A DNA stretch of 54,939 nt from NCBI GenBank assembly GCA_031258195.1, contig JAIRNF010000011.1, positions 1 through 54,939 of the forward strand. Reading direction: 5' to 3'. The translations under genes and the position numbers were made by a program. This stretch comes from Prevotellaceae bacterium. GTDB taxonomy: Bacteria; Bacteroidota; Bacteroidia; Bacteroidales; UBA932. Position 1 is the stretch's first letter. Each line of letters begins with the position of its first letter. The notes under the pieces are model-generated. The model worked only from the letters and a program-made list of their open reading frames with translations, ran no database searches and was not told where the DNA came from. This document shows positions 54,807-54,939 of this stretch, piece by piece.

Positions 54807-54939
54807 TCTTTTATTTCAACAACTTTTTTCTTACCCAATCCCAATTTTGCCAACATTTTATCCATTAGATAATAAACCACCGGCACAACAATAAGCGTCA
54901 GGAACATAGAACTAATCAATCCCCCAATCATAACCCAAG
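54803..54939 (-). CDS. RND efflux transporter, C-terminal fragment
   Basis: The gene runs in from beyond the window's right end; only its last 44 codons are here. WVMIGGLISSMFLTLIVVPV followed by VYYLMDKMLAKLGLGKKK is the last transmembrane helix and tail of AcrB/CusA-type inner-membrane pumps. It is coupled to the acyltransferase gene by an ATGA overlap. The substrate cannot be told from this fragment. Confidence 0.85.
   Translation of the reverse strand, partial: WVMIGGLISSMFLTLIVVPVVYYLMDKMLAKLGLGKKKVVEIKE

Larger units (their letters stand above)
52440..54939. mobile_element. Conjugative-element (ICE) remnant or end
   Basis: A block with GC-rich composition at its left end (52440-52680), a truncated HTH gene of a type found on Bacteroidales conjugative transposons, an RteC gene, then an acyltransferase and an RND pump that look like cargo. 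No integrase or attachment site is visible in the window. The left edge at about 52460 is set by the loss of the HTH protein's C-terminus. The element continues beyond the window. Confidence 0.6.

Noticed and set aside
1-54939. Alternative genetic code with TAG or TAA read as an amino acid
   Set aside because: The many intact genes end normally in TAA, TAG and TGA, and in-frame stops appear only in already frameshifted genes.
1-54939. CRISPR array or cas genes; rRNA or tRNA genes
   Set aside because: No regularly spaced direct repeats, no Cas motif and no cloverleaf or rRNA-like sequence was found; the only repeats are the dispersed palindromes.

Overview
The window is a chromosomal segment of a Bacteroidota bacterium, most likely order Bacteroidales. 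Supporting this are promoters of the TAnnTTTG type, many lipoproteins with acidic residues after the lipobox cysteine, an ECF sigma/FecR/STN locus, PKD-like and YncE-like surface lipoproteins under a cobalamin riboswitch, a DUF2723 (GT117) membrane glycosyltransferase, a membrane pyrophosphatase, and an RteC-type conjugative-element segment at the right end. I cannot name the genus.

Layout. 0.1-7.6 kb: a broken tryptophanase/tyrosine phenol-lyase, a broken secreted protein next to a HEAT-repeat protein, a TlpA-like lipoprotein, a GH3 glycosidase and a heavily decayed glycan-binding/Hint gene. 7.7-16.7 kb: nucleoside transporter, bifunctional nuclease, Rrf2 regulator, GT117, RdgB, a DUF4348 lipoprotein, RecO. 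17-23 kb: two small proteins, PepE, a LuxE-like ligase, a broken FRG-domain gene in an AT-rich patch, a U32 peptidase, a broken ThiF-like gene and TlpA. 23.4-27.4 kb: B12 riboswitch and three surface lipoproteins without BtuB. 27.5-31.7 kb: S9 peptidase and HppA. 32-35.1 kb: sigma/FecR/STN fusion. 35.3-47 kb: DUF2089/YIP1/hydrolase cluster, a broken membrane gene, a broken sigma factor with its membrane partner, ExoIII, LrgA and broken LrgB, PlsC, an outer-membrane receptor, DgkA, a small HTH protein and a fucose-isomerase-like gene broken three times. 47.1-52.4 kb: M19 dipeptidase, LplA, Obg, Adk, Hpt, PurE. 52.4 kb to the end: a conjugative-element fragment (truncated HTH gene, RteC, acyltransferase, RND pump C-terminus).

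Two window-wide themes stand out. First, about nine genes are broken by at least fifteen frameshifts and two nonsense codons, whereas roughly forty genes, including all recognisable housekeeping genes, read through cleanly. That concentration suggests real, ongoing loss of dispensable functions rather than uniform sequencing error. Second, a dispersed palindromic repeat (about 85 bp, core beginning CGTCATTCCGA or CGTCATGTCGA) lies between genes at least six times, with two shorter relatives. In two copies the 31-bp arms differ from each other at five places, yet both remain perfectly self-complementary.
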